From the NCBI GenBank assembly GCA_905233545.1, contig CAJOEV010000009.1:1-41864 (forward strand): a stretch of 41,864 nucleotides of DNA, read 5' to 3'. The notes beneath the pieces were generated by a model. It did no database searches, was not told where the DNA came from, and was given only the letters and a program-made list of their open reading frames with translations. Every line of letters starts with the position of its first letter. The stretch's first letter is position 1. This DNA comes from an uncultured Eubacterium sp. (GTDB lineage Bacteria > Bacillota > Clostridia > Oscillospirales > Acutalibacteraceae). Made by a program: the position numbers and the translations under genes. This document shows positions 34,041 through 41,864 of the stretch, one piece after another.

Positions 34041-34146
34041 TATATCTCCCCCTTTTTTCATGATTTCTTTAATTATAACATATAATGTTGACTTATTCCA
34101 TAAAAATATGTTATTTTATTACTATAAATCTTGAGGAGAAAAATTT

Positions 34147-35631
34147 ATGGAAAATAAAAAATATGTTCCTACCAAGGAATGGATTGCATACTGCATTGCT
34201 GCGTGCGGTCAGGGCATGGTTTACGGAATTATGAGCTCATATATATCCGACTATTATTTGAATGTTCTGGCGCTGTCACCGCTTTTTGTATTGCTTCTTA
34301 TGTTTTTTGCAAGAATCTGGGACGCAATAAACGACCCCATTATGGGCTATATCGTTGACCATGCAAATCCGAAGAAAGGCAAAATCAAGGCATATCTTTT
34401 ATACACGCCCCTTCCGATTGCTATACTGACACTTCTTTTGTTTAATGCTCCCGGAGGACTCAGCCCGACTAAACTGATGATTTATGCAACAATTACATAT
34501 GTTGCATGGGGTATGACTTACACCGCCTGCGATGTTCCTTTCTGGAGCCTTCCCAATGCACTGACTCCGAATGCAGGTGAAAGAGGCTCAATCATTTCAC
34601 TTGGAAGAACCGTTAACGGCGTTGGCGCTGCAATACCAATGGCACTGTTCATGCTTCTTGGTCCCCTGCTTGCGAAAAATCTTTCGGGCTCTCAGCTTGA
34701 ACAGAGAAAATATACAATTATTTCACTGATTTGTGCAATTATCGGAAGCCTTCTCATTGTTCTTGCATATTTCAAGACAAAGGAAAGAGTTAAGCTTCCT
34801 GTTCCTGCAAAAAAAGACAAGAGTCAGCCGAATTCACTTAAGCTTGTTTTCTCATGCAAGCCCCTTATGCTCACAGCGCTTATGGGTATTCTCTCAGCTG
34901 CAAGATATCTTTTCCAGGCAGGAGCAGTTCATGTTGCAAGATATTCTTTCTTTATCGGAGATGAAGAAAAAATTAAAACCTTGAAAGGCGCTGCACTTGA
35001 GGAAGCACTTCAGGGCAATCTTTCAAAGGTTTCACTTATACTTGCACTTGCAAGCGCTGCAGGAATGTTCGGCGCAATGGTTTTAACTACTCCGCTCATC
35101 AAAAAGTTTTCATATAAGCAGATTATTATTGTTTCCTCTCTTATGGGAAGCGCTTCATCGCTTGCAATGTGGGTTATCGGATACAACCATTTCTGGGCTT
35201 GCGTTGCTTGCATTTTTGTTTCAACAATCCCCTGCGGAACAATCAATGTTTGTGCATTTGCAATGACGGGCGACTGCCTTGACTATATGGAATGGAAAAC
35301 CGGCGTTCGCTTAACAGGTCTCGGCTCCGCAATTCAGAGCTTTGTTACCAAATTCGGCAACGCAATTGCAACCTCTGCAATCATCGTTATGTATATGGTT
35401 GTTAAACTTGACGTTGCATCAATTTCCGCAAAGGTTACGGCAAATCCGCTTGACCAAACACCGCTCGTAAGAAACGGAATGTTCAGCATTATTTCGCTGA
35501 TTCCCGCAATCTCGCTTGCAGTTTGCATTATTCCGATGCTTTTCTACAATCTCACAGGAGAAACAAAGGAAAAAATGGAAAAAGAGCTTGCAGAGCAAAG
35601 AGCTGCAAAGGGAATAGAAATTGAATCATAA
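34147..35631 (+). CDS. GPH-family sugar:cation symporter (first)
   Basis: This 494-residue protein has about 12 membrane helices and belongs to the glycoside-pentoside-hexuronide:cation symporters (MelB-type MFS). The cation/sugar site motif in helix II and the following loop is clear: ARIWDAINDPIMGYIVDH, then KGKIKAYLL. The late conserved LDYMEWKTGVRLTGLG is also present. Such proteins import glycosides or oligosaccharides with Na+, Li+ or H+. No glycosidase or regulator is next to it, so the sugar cannot be named. The ATG follows TTGAGGAG. A TTGACT at 34088 may belong to its promoter, but its -10 partner is poor. It ends at its own terminator. Confidence 0.9.
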   Translation: MENKKYVPTKEWIAYCIAACGQGMVYGIMSSYISDYYLNVLALSPLFVLLLMFFARIWDAINDPIMGYIVDHANPKKGKIKAYLLYTPLPIAILTLLLFNAPGGLSPTKLMIYATITYVAWGMTYTACDVPFWSLPNALTPNAGERGSIISLGRTVNGVGAAIPMALFMLLGPLLAKNLSGSQLEQRKYTIISLICAIIGSLLIVLAYFKTKERVKLPVPAKKDKSQPNSLKLVFSCKPLMLTALMGILSAARYLFQAGAVHVARYSFFIGDEEKIKTLKGAALEEALQGNLSKVSLILALASAAGMFGAMVLTTPLIKKFSYKQIIIVSSLMGSASSLAMWVIGYNHFWACVACIFVSTIPCGTINVCAFAMTGDCLDYMEWKTGVRLTGLGSAIQSFVTKFGNAIATSAIIVMYMVVKLDVASISAKVTANPLDQTPLVRNGMFSIISLIPAISLAVCIIPMLFYNLTGETKEKMEKELAEQRAAKGIEIES

Positions 35632-35655
35632 TAATTAGTATTATATTACTATCTG

Positions 35656-35683
35656 AACAGGAGTCTTACGGCTCCTGTTTTTT
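35656..35683 (+). terminator. Terminator after the first GPH symporter
   Basis: AACAGGAG and CTCCTGTT pair across an 8-base loop and are followed by a T run. Confidence 0.88.
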
Positions 35684-35741
35684 GTTCTACTGTTATCTGC
35701 CTTCGCATAGTATTACGGAGGTGGTTGAAATAAAAAAGATT

Positions 35742-36677
35742 ATGAAAAGCAATAAAGCGATTATGTGCTTTGTTGCTTTTGTTTTGATATTTTCTGCATT
35801 TTTATTTACTTCAATGAACGGCGAAAGCTTTTTCCCTTCGCCGTCGCATATTGTTTTATCAAAATGGATTGGTGAAAACGGCAGAAGAAACGAAAAAGTA
35901 TTCGATAGTATTGATAAAGAAACACTTGTTAAAACAGAGCTTAAACAACTTCCGTTTTCCCAGACAAAGCTAATTATCAAAACAAATAATCTTCGCTTTT
36001 CGCTTTTTACAAAGGGAAAAATTCTGTTTAAAAACACCGATAAAAAGTATGACGGATTCGGCAGACAGATACATATAATCGATATAAGTGATATGAAAAA
36101 GGGAGCAGAATTATTTCTTTTTCTGAGTCCCGTTGAAAGCAGAAAAGCAAGAATTGAAAATGATATTCTTCTTACTTGCGATTATGATTTTATTCTTGAT
36201 TCCATAAACAAAAACACAGTATCATATCTGATTATCTCTGCTTTGTTCAGTGCAGCAATTATCCTGATATTAATCGGAATAACAAGGCTTTTGAAGAAAA
36301 AGAAAACAGCTCCGAGAGCGCTGTATCTCTCAGGCTGTTTAGCTGATTTGTCGCTAATTCTATTTGCAAAATGTGATATTGCACAACTTCTTTTCAACGG
36401 CAGTATTTCAGGCGATGTTTTACTGTTTTTATCCTATTCCCTGCTTGGAATATTTATATCCTCTTTTATGTGCTCGATGCTAAAAATCAACAGCAGAATA
36501 ATAACCGGCTTTAACTCGGCTGTTCTTTCATATTCCATTCTCAGAATGCTGTTGTTTTTCATCTTTTTAATACCGCTATCAAGAATAGTGTTAATATCAT
36601 ATATTCTTTTAGTTATGAGTTTTGCTGTTCCGATAATATTAAAGCTCTTCCGAAAAACGAAAGAGCTTTATGTCTGA
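35742..36677 (+). CDS. Membrane protein with an extracytoplasmic domain and about six helices
   Basis: The frame is open well upstream, but the first ATG after the GGAGGTGG site gives 311 residues; the spacing of 19 bases is long, so a nearer non-ATG start is possible. A first helix (about 7-25) leads to an outside domain of about 130 residues with alternating strands (LFTKGKILFKNTDKKYDGFG and KGAELFLFLSP). Six or so hydrophobic helices follow, ending in a short basic tail. This layout resembles the input half of 7TM receptor-type (7TMR-DISM) sensors but lacks any kinase or GGDEF output domain. Function unknown. A 9-bp inverted repeat (AAAGCTCTT/AAGAGCTTT) covers its last codons. Confidence 0.65.
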   Translation: MKSNKAIMCFVAFVLIFSAFLFTSMNGESFFPSPSHIVLSKWIGENGRRNEKVFDSIDKETLVKTELKQLPFSQTKLIIKTNNLRFSLFTKGKILFKNTDKKYDGFGRQIHIIDISDMKKGAELFLFLSPVESRKARIENDILLTCDYDFILDSINKNTVSYLIISALFSAAIILILIGITRLLKKKKTAPRALYLSGCLADLSLILFAKCDIAQLLFNGSISGDVLLFLSYSLLGIFISSFMCSMLKINSRIITGFNSAVLSYSILRMLLFFIFLIPLSRIVLISYILLVMSFAVPIILKLFRKTKELYV

Positions 36678-36690
36678 AATAGTCTTAAAC

Positions 36691-37227
36691 TTACTGGATT
36701 CTGTTTTCCCGTTTTTTATCTTCTTTAATGCTCCAGATAACATACCATAAGTATATAAGATAGAAAGCAAGCAAAACGAAGAGAACAATCAACGCCTTAT
36801 TCAGAGCATTTCTGATAATTCCGTCGGTTATTGTTGCGCTTCCAAGAAACTGCAGAACCATCAGGTTTGACTGTTCCTTTTCGCCTTTGAGTGTTGAACC
36901 GTTTTTGAGGTAAATCTTCTTTGTTGAAGTGTCGTTATCCTTATAGTAATAAACCTTGAATGCCTCAAGTGGCTGATTCTTTGTTTTATCAAAATCCTTG
37001 TTCTTTTCAATATAAAGTGTCAAGTCCTGTTCCTCAAAAACAGTGTCAACGGATTTCGGCATTATCATATACGCATAGTTATTATATGTTGGCATATTCG
37101 GATTAATTGCAATTTTTGTTCCGCCAACTAATACAAATAGTATTAATAATGCAATTCCAAAACCAATTGCAAGTTTCTGCTGTTTAGTTTTGGGAGCTTT
37201 CTCTTTTTTGATTTTTTCCTTTGCCAT
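36691..37227 (-). CDS. Two-helix membrane protein of unknown function
   Basis: The 178-residue product has a Lys-rich cytoplasmic start, a helix (about 20-40), an outside domain of about 95 residues (PNMPTYNNYAYMIMPKSVDTVFEEQD and VYYYKDNDTSTKKIYLKNGSTL), a second helix (about 145-167) and a basic end. The start follows AAGAAGGATT. It lies six bases after the zinc-ribbon membrane protein gene and is surely cotranscribed. No family recognised. Confidence 0.7.
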   Translation of the reverse strand: MAKEKIKKEKAPKTKQQKLAIGFGIALLILFVLVGGTKIAINPNMPTYNNYAYMIMPKSVDTVFEEQDLTLYIEKNKDFDKTKNQPLEAFKVYYYKDNDTSTKKIYLKNGSTLKGEKEQSNLMVLQFLGSATITDGIIRNALNKALIVLFVLLAFYLIYLWYVIWSIKEDKKRENRIQ

Positions 37228-37233
37228 AAATGA

Positions 37234-38172
37234 TTAATCCTTCTTTGCCTTTTTGTTCTTTTTTGCTTGTTTTGCTTCAAGCTTTGCCTTTGCCTCGGCA
37301 ACAAGCTTTTGCTGTTCCTCGGCAGCTTTCTTCTCAGCTTCTTCGCGTTCTTTTTCTTTTCTGATATCTTCCTGGCGCTCTTTTTCTTCCTTTTCAGCCT
37401 TCTTTGCAAGGCGCTCCTCTTCAAGCTCTTCATGGCTCTTTGCAGGAGCTTTTGCAACAAGAAGATTTGCAACAAATGCAGCAATCAAAAGTGCTGCTGC
37501 AACAAATATTCCCCAGGAAATACCGCCGCTTATATTGTAAAGAGAGAAGGAACCGAAATTAACTGCGCTCTGGGTTGAGGCATTACTCAGCCCTATTGAA
37601 AACAGTATTCCGCTTGCAACACAGCATGCTATGCTAAGCGCATCAAAAACAACCATTGCCTTTGTTTTCGGGTGTTTTGTTGTAAACAGTATAAGGAAAA
37701 ATGCAACAACAATGAAAACAAGACTCAAAAGCATAAAGAGAATTGCAAGCATTGTAAATGTAAGCAATCCGCTGTTACCCTCATATGCCATATTGGTGAA
37801 ATAAAGGCTCTTGTTAGCAAAGAAATCCGATATAACATCAATAAGTGATTTTCCGTCGGTGAACAAGCCGATTAAGTCGATACCAATACTGTTTGCATCA
37901 CTTTTAAGGTATGCCCACGGAAGAAGAAAACCGATTGCGGGAAGAAATGAAAGAATAATTCTCACTATTCTTAGTTTTGTGCCCCAGATTGAATACGCAA
38001 GCATATTCATTGTTTTATAGAATGAGGCAAATTTTTTCTCGGACCTCTGAGCGTCCTCTTCAAGTCTGCCCTCCCAATTAAAATTGGGAATGCTGACCCC
38101 GCACTGGGAGCATTCGGCTTTAACATTATACCATTTTAGTTTTTTACCGCAGTTTGGACATGTGCTTTCCAT
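37234..38172 (-). CDS. Zinc-ribbon membrane protein with a charged coiled-coil tail
   Basis: The ATG after AAGGAG gives 312 residues, seven fewer than the longest frame. It begins with a zinc ribbon (CPNCGKKLKWYNVKAECSQCG, two CxxC pairs). Four hydrophobic helices follow (about 75-95, 140-165, 175-200 and 220-245). The last 65 residues are a Glu/Lys/Ala-rich, highly charged helix expected to be a cytoplasmic coiled coil. Zinc-ribbon plus membrane proteins are common in Clostridia but seldom characterised. It shares a promoter and transcript with the downstream two-helix protein, so the two may form a complex. Confidence 0.72.
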   Translation of the reverse strand: MESTCPNCGKKLKWYNVKAECSQCGVSIPNFNWEGRLEEDAQRSEKKFASFYKTMNMLAYSIWGTKLRIVRIILSFLPAIGFLLPWAYLKSDANSIGIDLIGLFTDGKSLIDVISDFFANKSLYFTNMAYEGNSGLLTFTMLAILFMLLSLVFIVVAFFLILFTTKHPKTKAMVVFDALSIACCVASGILFSIGLSNASTQSAVNFGSFSLYNISGGISWGIFVAAALLIAAFVANLLVAKAPAKSHEELEEERLAKKAEKEEKERQEDIRKEKEREEAEKKAAEEQQKLVAEAKAKLEAKQAKKNKKAKKD

Positions 38173-38234
38173 ATACAGCACTCCTTTCGGCAACAGTAAT
38201 CATAATCCTGCTTGCCTATATTAATTCATCTTTT

Positions 38235-38263
38235 ATTTTATCTTCTTTTTTGTGTATTGTCAA
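38235..38263 (-). promoter_or_regulatory. Promoter of the zinc-ribbon membrane protein operon
   Basis: On the minus strand, perfect TTGACA, 17 bases, TAAAAT. It is back to back with the promoter of the second GPH symporter. Confidence 0.82.
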
Positions 38264-38298
38264 CAAAAAACTAAGAAATCTATTTTCACTTATAACTA

Positions 38299-38327
38299 TT
38301 GATTTAGTAATCTCTCTATGATAATAT
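38299..38327 (+). promoter_or_regulatory. Promoter of the second GPH symporter
   Basis: TTGATT, 17 bases, TAATAT, ending about 40 bases before the TTG start. Confidence 0.75.
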
Positions 38328-38366
38328 AGTATTAATAATAACTAACTATGAAATGAGGGAATAGCT

Positions 38367-39908
38367 TTGGCTGAATCCATAGTTAACGATCAGGTTACTG
38401 AAGAAGAGCTTGAAGTTCTTGATAAACTTGCCTACACAAAAAAGAATTATCTGACTCCGAAAGAAATCGCAGCATATGTGCTTGTTAACTTCGGTCAGAA
38501 AAACCTTAGCCAGTTTGTCAGTGCGTTCAAAGAATTCTTTGCAATTCAGTTTTTAAAAATCAATTCAACAATTTATGCAAACATAAATCTTTTTGCATCA
38601 ATTTACGACGCGGTTGACGATACAATTTCCGGATTGATTATCGACAGAACGCGAACCCGTTGGGGACGAATACGCCCGTTTTTCATCATTCCCCTGCCCC
38701 TGTGGCTGCTTGGCGGATATATGATGTTTACGGCACCTGAAGCAGTTCACACAAGTCTGCAGAAAACCATATGGATGGGTGCCGCAATAATCATCTATGG
38801 CTTGGGAATGAGTTATTTCGGAGCGTGGGGACTTATGATATACAACATCACCCCCAACACAAACGAAAGAAATAATCTTATTACCATAACCAAATTCTTT
38901 GAGCTGTTCGGAACATGGCTTCCTTCGCTCGTTCCGATTCTTGTTACCCTTCTTCCGAAGCTCAGCAACAAGATTTCAATGAAGAGCGTTTACAGCGGAT
39001 TCGCATACTTCATGCTGATTCTGGCTGCGGCATTTGCGATTTTCGGCTTCTTTAATATGAGGGAAAGAGTTCCTCTTATGAGCCGTGAAGAGATGAATGA
39101 AACATCGTTCATTGAATCGATTAAAAATATTTTCACAAACCGTCCGCTTTTTGCAATCATACTTGCTGAATTCTTCAACGCATTCAAATCTGTCGGCGGT
39201 TCGAGCGAATCATATTTCTGGCTCAACAACACCGGTTCGCTTTTAAATCAGACATTCTGCGGACTTTTCACGGGTATCCCGAACTATGTTATGATACCCA
39301 TAGCAGCAAAACTTGTTAAAAAATTCGGCGCAAGGGCAACTGCAATCGGTGCAGGACTTTTCGGTTTCTTTGCTTATATGGGTCTGTTCTTTATCGGATA
39401 TCATCCATTCGGACAAACCTTTGCCGATAACAAAATATTTAACCTTGCATTTGTTATATTCGGACTCACAATCTGCGGACTTCCCAATAAGGTTATCGGC
39501 GTTGCAAACACAATTCTTAGTGCGGAAGCTCTTGACTGGATGGAGTGGAAACACGGAATGAGAAACGAAGCACTCGTTACCACCGTTCAGGGATATTTCG
39601 GAAAGCTTGCAACATCCGTTACAGGTTGGCTTTCGGGAATGGTTTTAACCTGGATTAACTATGTTCCTCTCACCGACTCAGTCGGAAATGCAATCCCGCA
39701 GACCGACCCGGGTATGCTTAAAGGTATATGGGCAATCTTCTGTATTCTTCCTGCTCTTGCAAGAGGACTTTACGGAGTTTCGTTCATACTTTATCCGATT
39801 CACGGTCAGCTTCAGCAGGAAATGATTGTTGAGCTTGCTGATATCCGTGCAAACAGACTTCACGAACAAAACAAATTAAACGCCGCTGAAACCGGCGACG
39901 CTGAATAA
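38367..39908 (+). CDS. GPH-family sugar:cation symporter (second)
   Basis: This 513-residue protein of about 12 helices has a TTG start after GAGGGA. An extended cytoplasmic N-terminus (about 35 residues) precedes the first helix. The MelB-type motif reads SIYDAVDDTISGLIIDRTRT, followed by RWGRIRPFF; the usual DP is DT here, though both acidic residues remain. The late motif LDWMEWKHGMRNEA is conserved. It resembles the first GPH protein only at family level, so the two probably carry different sugars. The pyrophosphatase gene follows 35 bases downstream with no terminator between, so the two are likely cotranscribed. Confidence 0.88.
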   Translation: MAESIVNDQVTEEELEVLDKLAYTKKNYLTPKEIAAYVLVNFGQKNLSQFVSAFKEFFAIQFLKINSTIYANINLFASIYDAVDDTISGLIIDRTRTRWGRIRPFFIIPLPLWLLGGYMMFTAPEAVHTSLQKTIWMGAAIIIYGLGMSYFGAWGLMIYNITPNTNERNNLITITKFFELFGTWLPSLVPILVTLLPKLSNKISMKSVYSGFAYFMLILAAAFAIFGFFNMRERVPLMSREEMNETSFIESIKNIFTNRPLFAIILAEFFNAFKSVGGSSESYFWLNNTGSLLNQTFCGLFTGIPNYVMIPIAAKLVKKFGARATAIGAGLFGFFAYMGLFFIGYHPFGQTFADNKIFNLAFVIFGLTICGLPNKVIGVANTILSAEALDWMEWKHGMRNEALVTTVQGYFGKLATSVTGWLSGMVLTWINYVPLTDSVGNAIPQTDPGMLKGIWAIFCILPALARGLYGVSFILYPIHGQLQQEMIVELADIRANRLHEQNKLNAAETGDAE

Positions 39909-39943
39909 AACTAATAAACAATAAATACTAAGGAGTTTTTCTT

Positions 39944-41864
39944 ATGGCACCATTCATCCTTGCAATCATTTCAGGATTAGTTGCAGTCGGCTTTGCATTA
40001 TACACTGCCCTCTTCATCAACAAACAGGACGCCGGAAATGAAAAAATGAGAGAAATTTCGGAGAATATCGCCTCCGGCGCTAAAGCATTTCTTTTCTCCG
40101 AATACAGAATTCTTGTTGTTTTTGCCGCAGTTCTTTTCATCCTGATAGCAATCCTTATTAACTGGAAAACAGCGGTTTGCTTCCTTGTCGGCGCTCTTTT
40201 CTCAACCCTTGCAGGTTATTTCGGAATGAGCGTTGCAACAAAAGCAAATGTCCGCACAGCTCAGGCTGCAAAAACCAAGGGACTTAGCGGAGCACTTAAA
40301 ATTGCTTTCGGCGGCGGCGCAGTTATGGGTCTTTCCGTTGTTGGACTCGGTGTTATAGGAATAAGCTTAATCTTTCTTATTCTTTATAAAACAAAGGCCC
40401 TTGTTAATGACTCTTCAATGCTCAGCATTTTAACAGGATTCAGCCTCGGTGCTTCTTCTATTGCTCTTTTTGCAAGAGTTGGAGGAGGAATATATACAAA
40501 GGCAGCCGATGTAGGCGCAGACCTTGTAGGTAAGGTTGAAGCAGGCATTCCTGAGGACGACCCGAGAAATCCCGCAACAATCGCAGATAACGTCGGAGAC
40601 AATGTAGGTGATGTTGCAGGCATGGGTGCAGACTTATTTGAGTCATATGTCGGCTCAATTATTTCGGCAATAACTCTTGCATTTGCTTCTTTTGTTGCTG
40701 CAAACAGACTTAATGCGGCGCTCTATCCGCTTATTCTTTGCTCAATAGGAATCTTTGCTTCTGTTTTCTCAACATTTATCGTTGCAAATTCAAAAGGCGA
40801 CGACCCGCAGAAAGCACTCAATATCGGCGAATATTTTACAACGGCATTTGTTTTGATTTCAGCGGGAATTCTAAGCAAGGTTATGCTTGGCGGTTTCAGA
40901 GGCTTCTGGTGCGTTTTTGCAGGACTTGCAGTAGGAACTCTTATCGGAAAGCTCACTGAGGTTTACACCTCAGATAAATACAAAACAGTAAAAGGTATTG
41001 CCGAATCTTCAAAAACAGGAACGGCAACAAACATCATCAGCGGTATTGCTGCAGGAATGCGCTCAACCGCATTCCCGATTATCTTTATCGCAGTCGGTAT
41101 TCTTATTTCATATAAATGCTTCGGTCTTTACGGAATTGCTCTTGCAGCAGTCGGTATGCTTTCAACAACGGGAACAACCGTTGCAGTTGATGCATACGGA
41201 CCTATTGCCGACAACGCAGGCGGTATTGCAGAAATGAGCGAACTTGACCACGAGGTAAGAAATATTACCGATAAACTTGACTCAGTCGGAAACACAACCG
41301 CTGCAATCGGTAAGGGCTTTGCAATCGGCTCTGCAGCACTCACTGCACTTGCTCTGTTTGCTTCATATGCACAGTCAGCAGGAATCAACTCTGACGGTAT
41401 GAGCATACTTGATGCAAAGGTTGTTGTTGGTTTGTTCATCGGCGGAATGCTCCCCTTCCTCTTCTCTGCTTTCACAATGAGCAGTGTCGGCAAGGCAGCA
41501 AACAAGATGATTGAAGAGGTTCGTTCTCAGTTCAGAGAGAAACCCGGTATTCTTGAAGGAACAGAAAAGCCCGATTATAAAAAGTGCGTTGCTATTTCAA
41601 CAAGGGCAGCTCTTCACGAGATGGTGCTTCCCGGTATCATGGCAATTGTTACTCCGATTCTTGTTGGCTTCTTCCTCGGTGTTGAAAGCCTCGGCGGACT
41701 TCTTGCAGGCTCACTTGTAAGCGGTGTTATGATGGCAATATTTATGGCTAACTCGGGCGGTGCCTGGGACAACGCAAAGAAGTACATAGAGAGCCTTAAG
41801 GACGGCGGAAAGGGCAGCGAAGCTCATAAGGCAGCCGTTGTCGGAGACACTGTCGGCGACCCGT
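39944..41864 (+). CDS. hppA: Membrane-bound ion-translocating pyrophosphatase, 3' end cut off
   Basis: This integral membrane enzyme hydrolyses pyrophosphate and pumps Na+ and/or H+ outward. The ATG lies eight bases after AAGGAG, and about 640 residues are visible of an expected 690-720. The substrate-binding signature is complete: [49 protein letters not shown] follows the DLF, the glutamate position I associate with Na+-transporting members. [10 protein letters not shown] has Ala where K+-independent enzymes carry Lys, which predicts K+ dependence. The last visible part ([12 protein letters not shown], then GDTVGDP) is the conserved C-terminal site. It follows the second GPH symporter. Confidence 0.95.
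   Translation, partial: MAPFILAIISGLVAVGFALYTALFINKQDAGNEKMREISENIASGAKAFLFSEYRILVVFAAVLFILIAILINWKTAVCFLVGALFSTLAGYFGMSVATKANVRTAQAAKTKGLSGALKIAFGGGAVMGLSVVGLGVIGISLIFLILYKTKALVNDSSMLSILTGFSLGASSIALFARVGGGIYTKAADVGADLVGKVEAGIPEDDPRNPATIADNVGDNVGDVAGMGADLFESYVGSIISAITLAFASFVAANRLNAALYPLILCSIGIFASVFSTFIVANSKGDDPQKALNIGEYFTTAFVLISAGILSKVMLGGFRGFWCVFAGLAVGTLIGKLTEVYTSDKYKTVKGIAESSKTGTATNIISGIAAGMRSTAFPIIFIAVGILISYKCFGLYGIALAAVGMLSTTGTTVAVDAYGPIADNAGGIAEMSELDHEVRNITDKLDSVGNTTAAIGKGFAIGSAALTALALFASYAQSAGINSDGMSILDAKVVVGLFIGGMLPFLFSAFTMSSVGKAANKMIEEVRSQFREKPGILEGTEKPDYKKCVAISTRAALHEMVLPGIMAIVTPILVGFFLGVESLGGLLAGSLVSGVMMAIFMANSGGAWDNAKKYIESLKDGGKGSEAHKAAVVGDTVGDP

Noticed and set aside
36641-36669. 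AAAGCTCTT/AAGAGCTTT inverted repeat as a terminator
   Set aside because: It lies within the coding end of the + strand gene and has no T run on either strand.
37143-37484. Lys/Arg-rich 113-codon minus-strand frame
   Set aside because: It is an out-of-frame reading of the charged coiled-coil tail of the zinc-ribbon protein gene.

Overview
The window looks like a piece of a low-GC, Gram-positive, endospore-forming anaerobe of the class Clostridia, most likely a gut Oscillospiraceae/Ruminococcaceae-type bacterium. The basis is AGGAGG-type ribosome sites before most genes, TTGACA/TATAAT promoters with 17-base spacers, a clear sporulation sigma-G gene, BspA-type leucine-rich surface proteins, subtilases ending in dockerin-like repeats, and a membrane pyrophosphatase. 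This is inference; no rRNA marker is in view.

Bases 1 to about 8.0 kb are the right end of a prophage or phage-derived region, all on the + strand. It holds a truncated glycosyltransferase-like gene, a membrane/coiled-coil protein, two baseplate-domain (BppU-like) proteins, and tightly overlapping tail-fibre genes in which an LRR module and a beta-rich fibre module alternate twice (A-B-A'-B'). A concanavalin-like tail protein, a small XkdW-like protein, two tiny membrane peptides and a fragment of a DUF1113/PF06541 membrane protein follow. It closes with a strong terminator. No integrase, endolysin or left end is visible.

From 8.3 to 15.2 kb lie housekeeping genes: rpsB-tsf (minus), upp and uraA for uracil salvage, sigG, a YjjG-type HAD phosphatase and a lipoprotein. 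The gaps hold a family of intergenic elements: heptamer tandem arrays on both sides of a core, and GGGAGG palindromes. Between 15.2 and 15.4 kb a pair of inverted palindromes brackets a small frameshifted reading frame with a (TA)8 tract.

From 15.4 to 34.1 kb most genes are on the minus strand: a secreted subtilase with LRRs, the uvrB-MATE-uvrA operon, a BspA-like surface protein, and a second operon (lipoprotein, alpha/beta hydrolase, AI-2E-type exporter family). A second LRR/dockerin-like subtilase follows. An RluA-type pseudouridine synthase on the + strand appears to be made from a leaderless mRNA. An array of four covarying hairpins sits between the first subtilase and uvrA.

From 34.1 kb to the end are two GPH-family sugar:cation symporters, three uncharacterised membrane proteins and a right-truncated membrane pyrophosphatase whose motifs fit the K+-dependent, Na+-pumping type. 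Together these suggest a saccharolytic, protein-degrading gut anaerobe with Na+ coupling. No single new defence or metabolic system is evident; the most unusual signals are the structured intergenic elements and the modular fibre locus.
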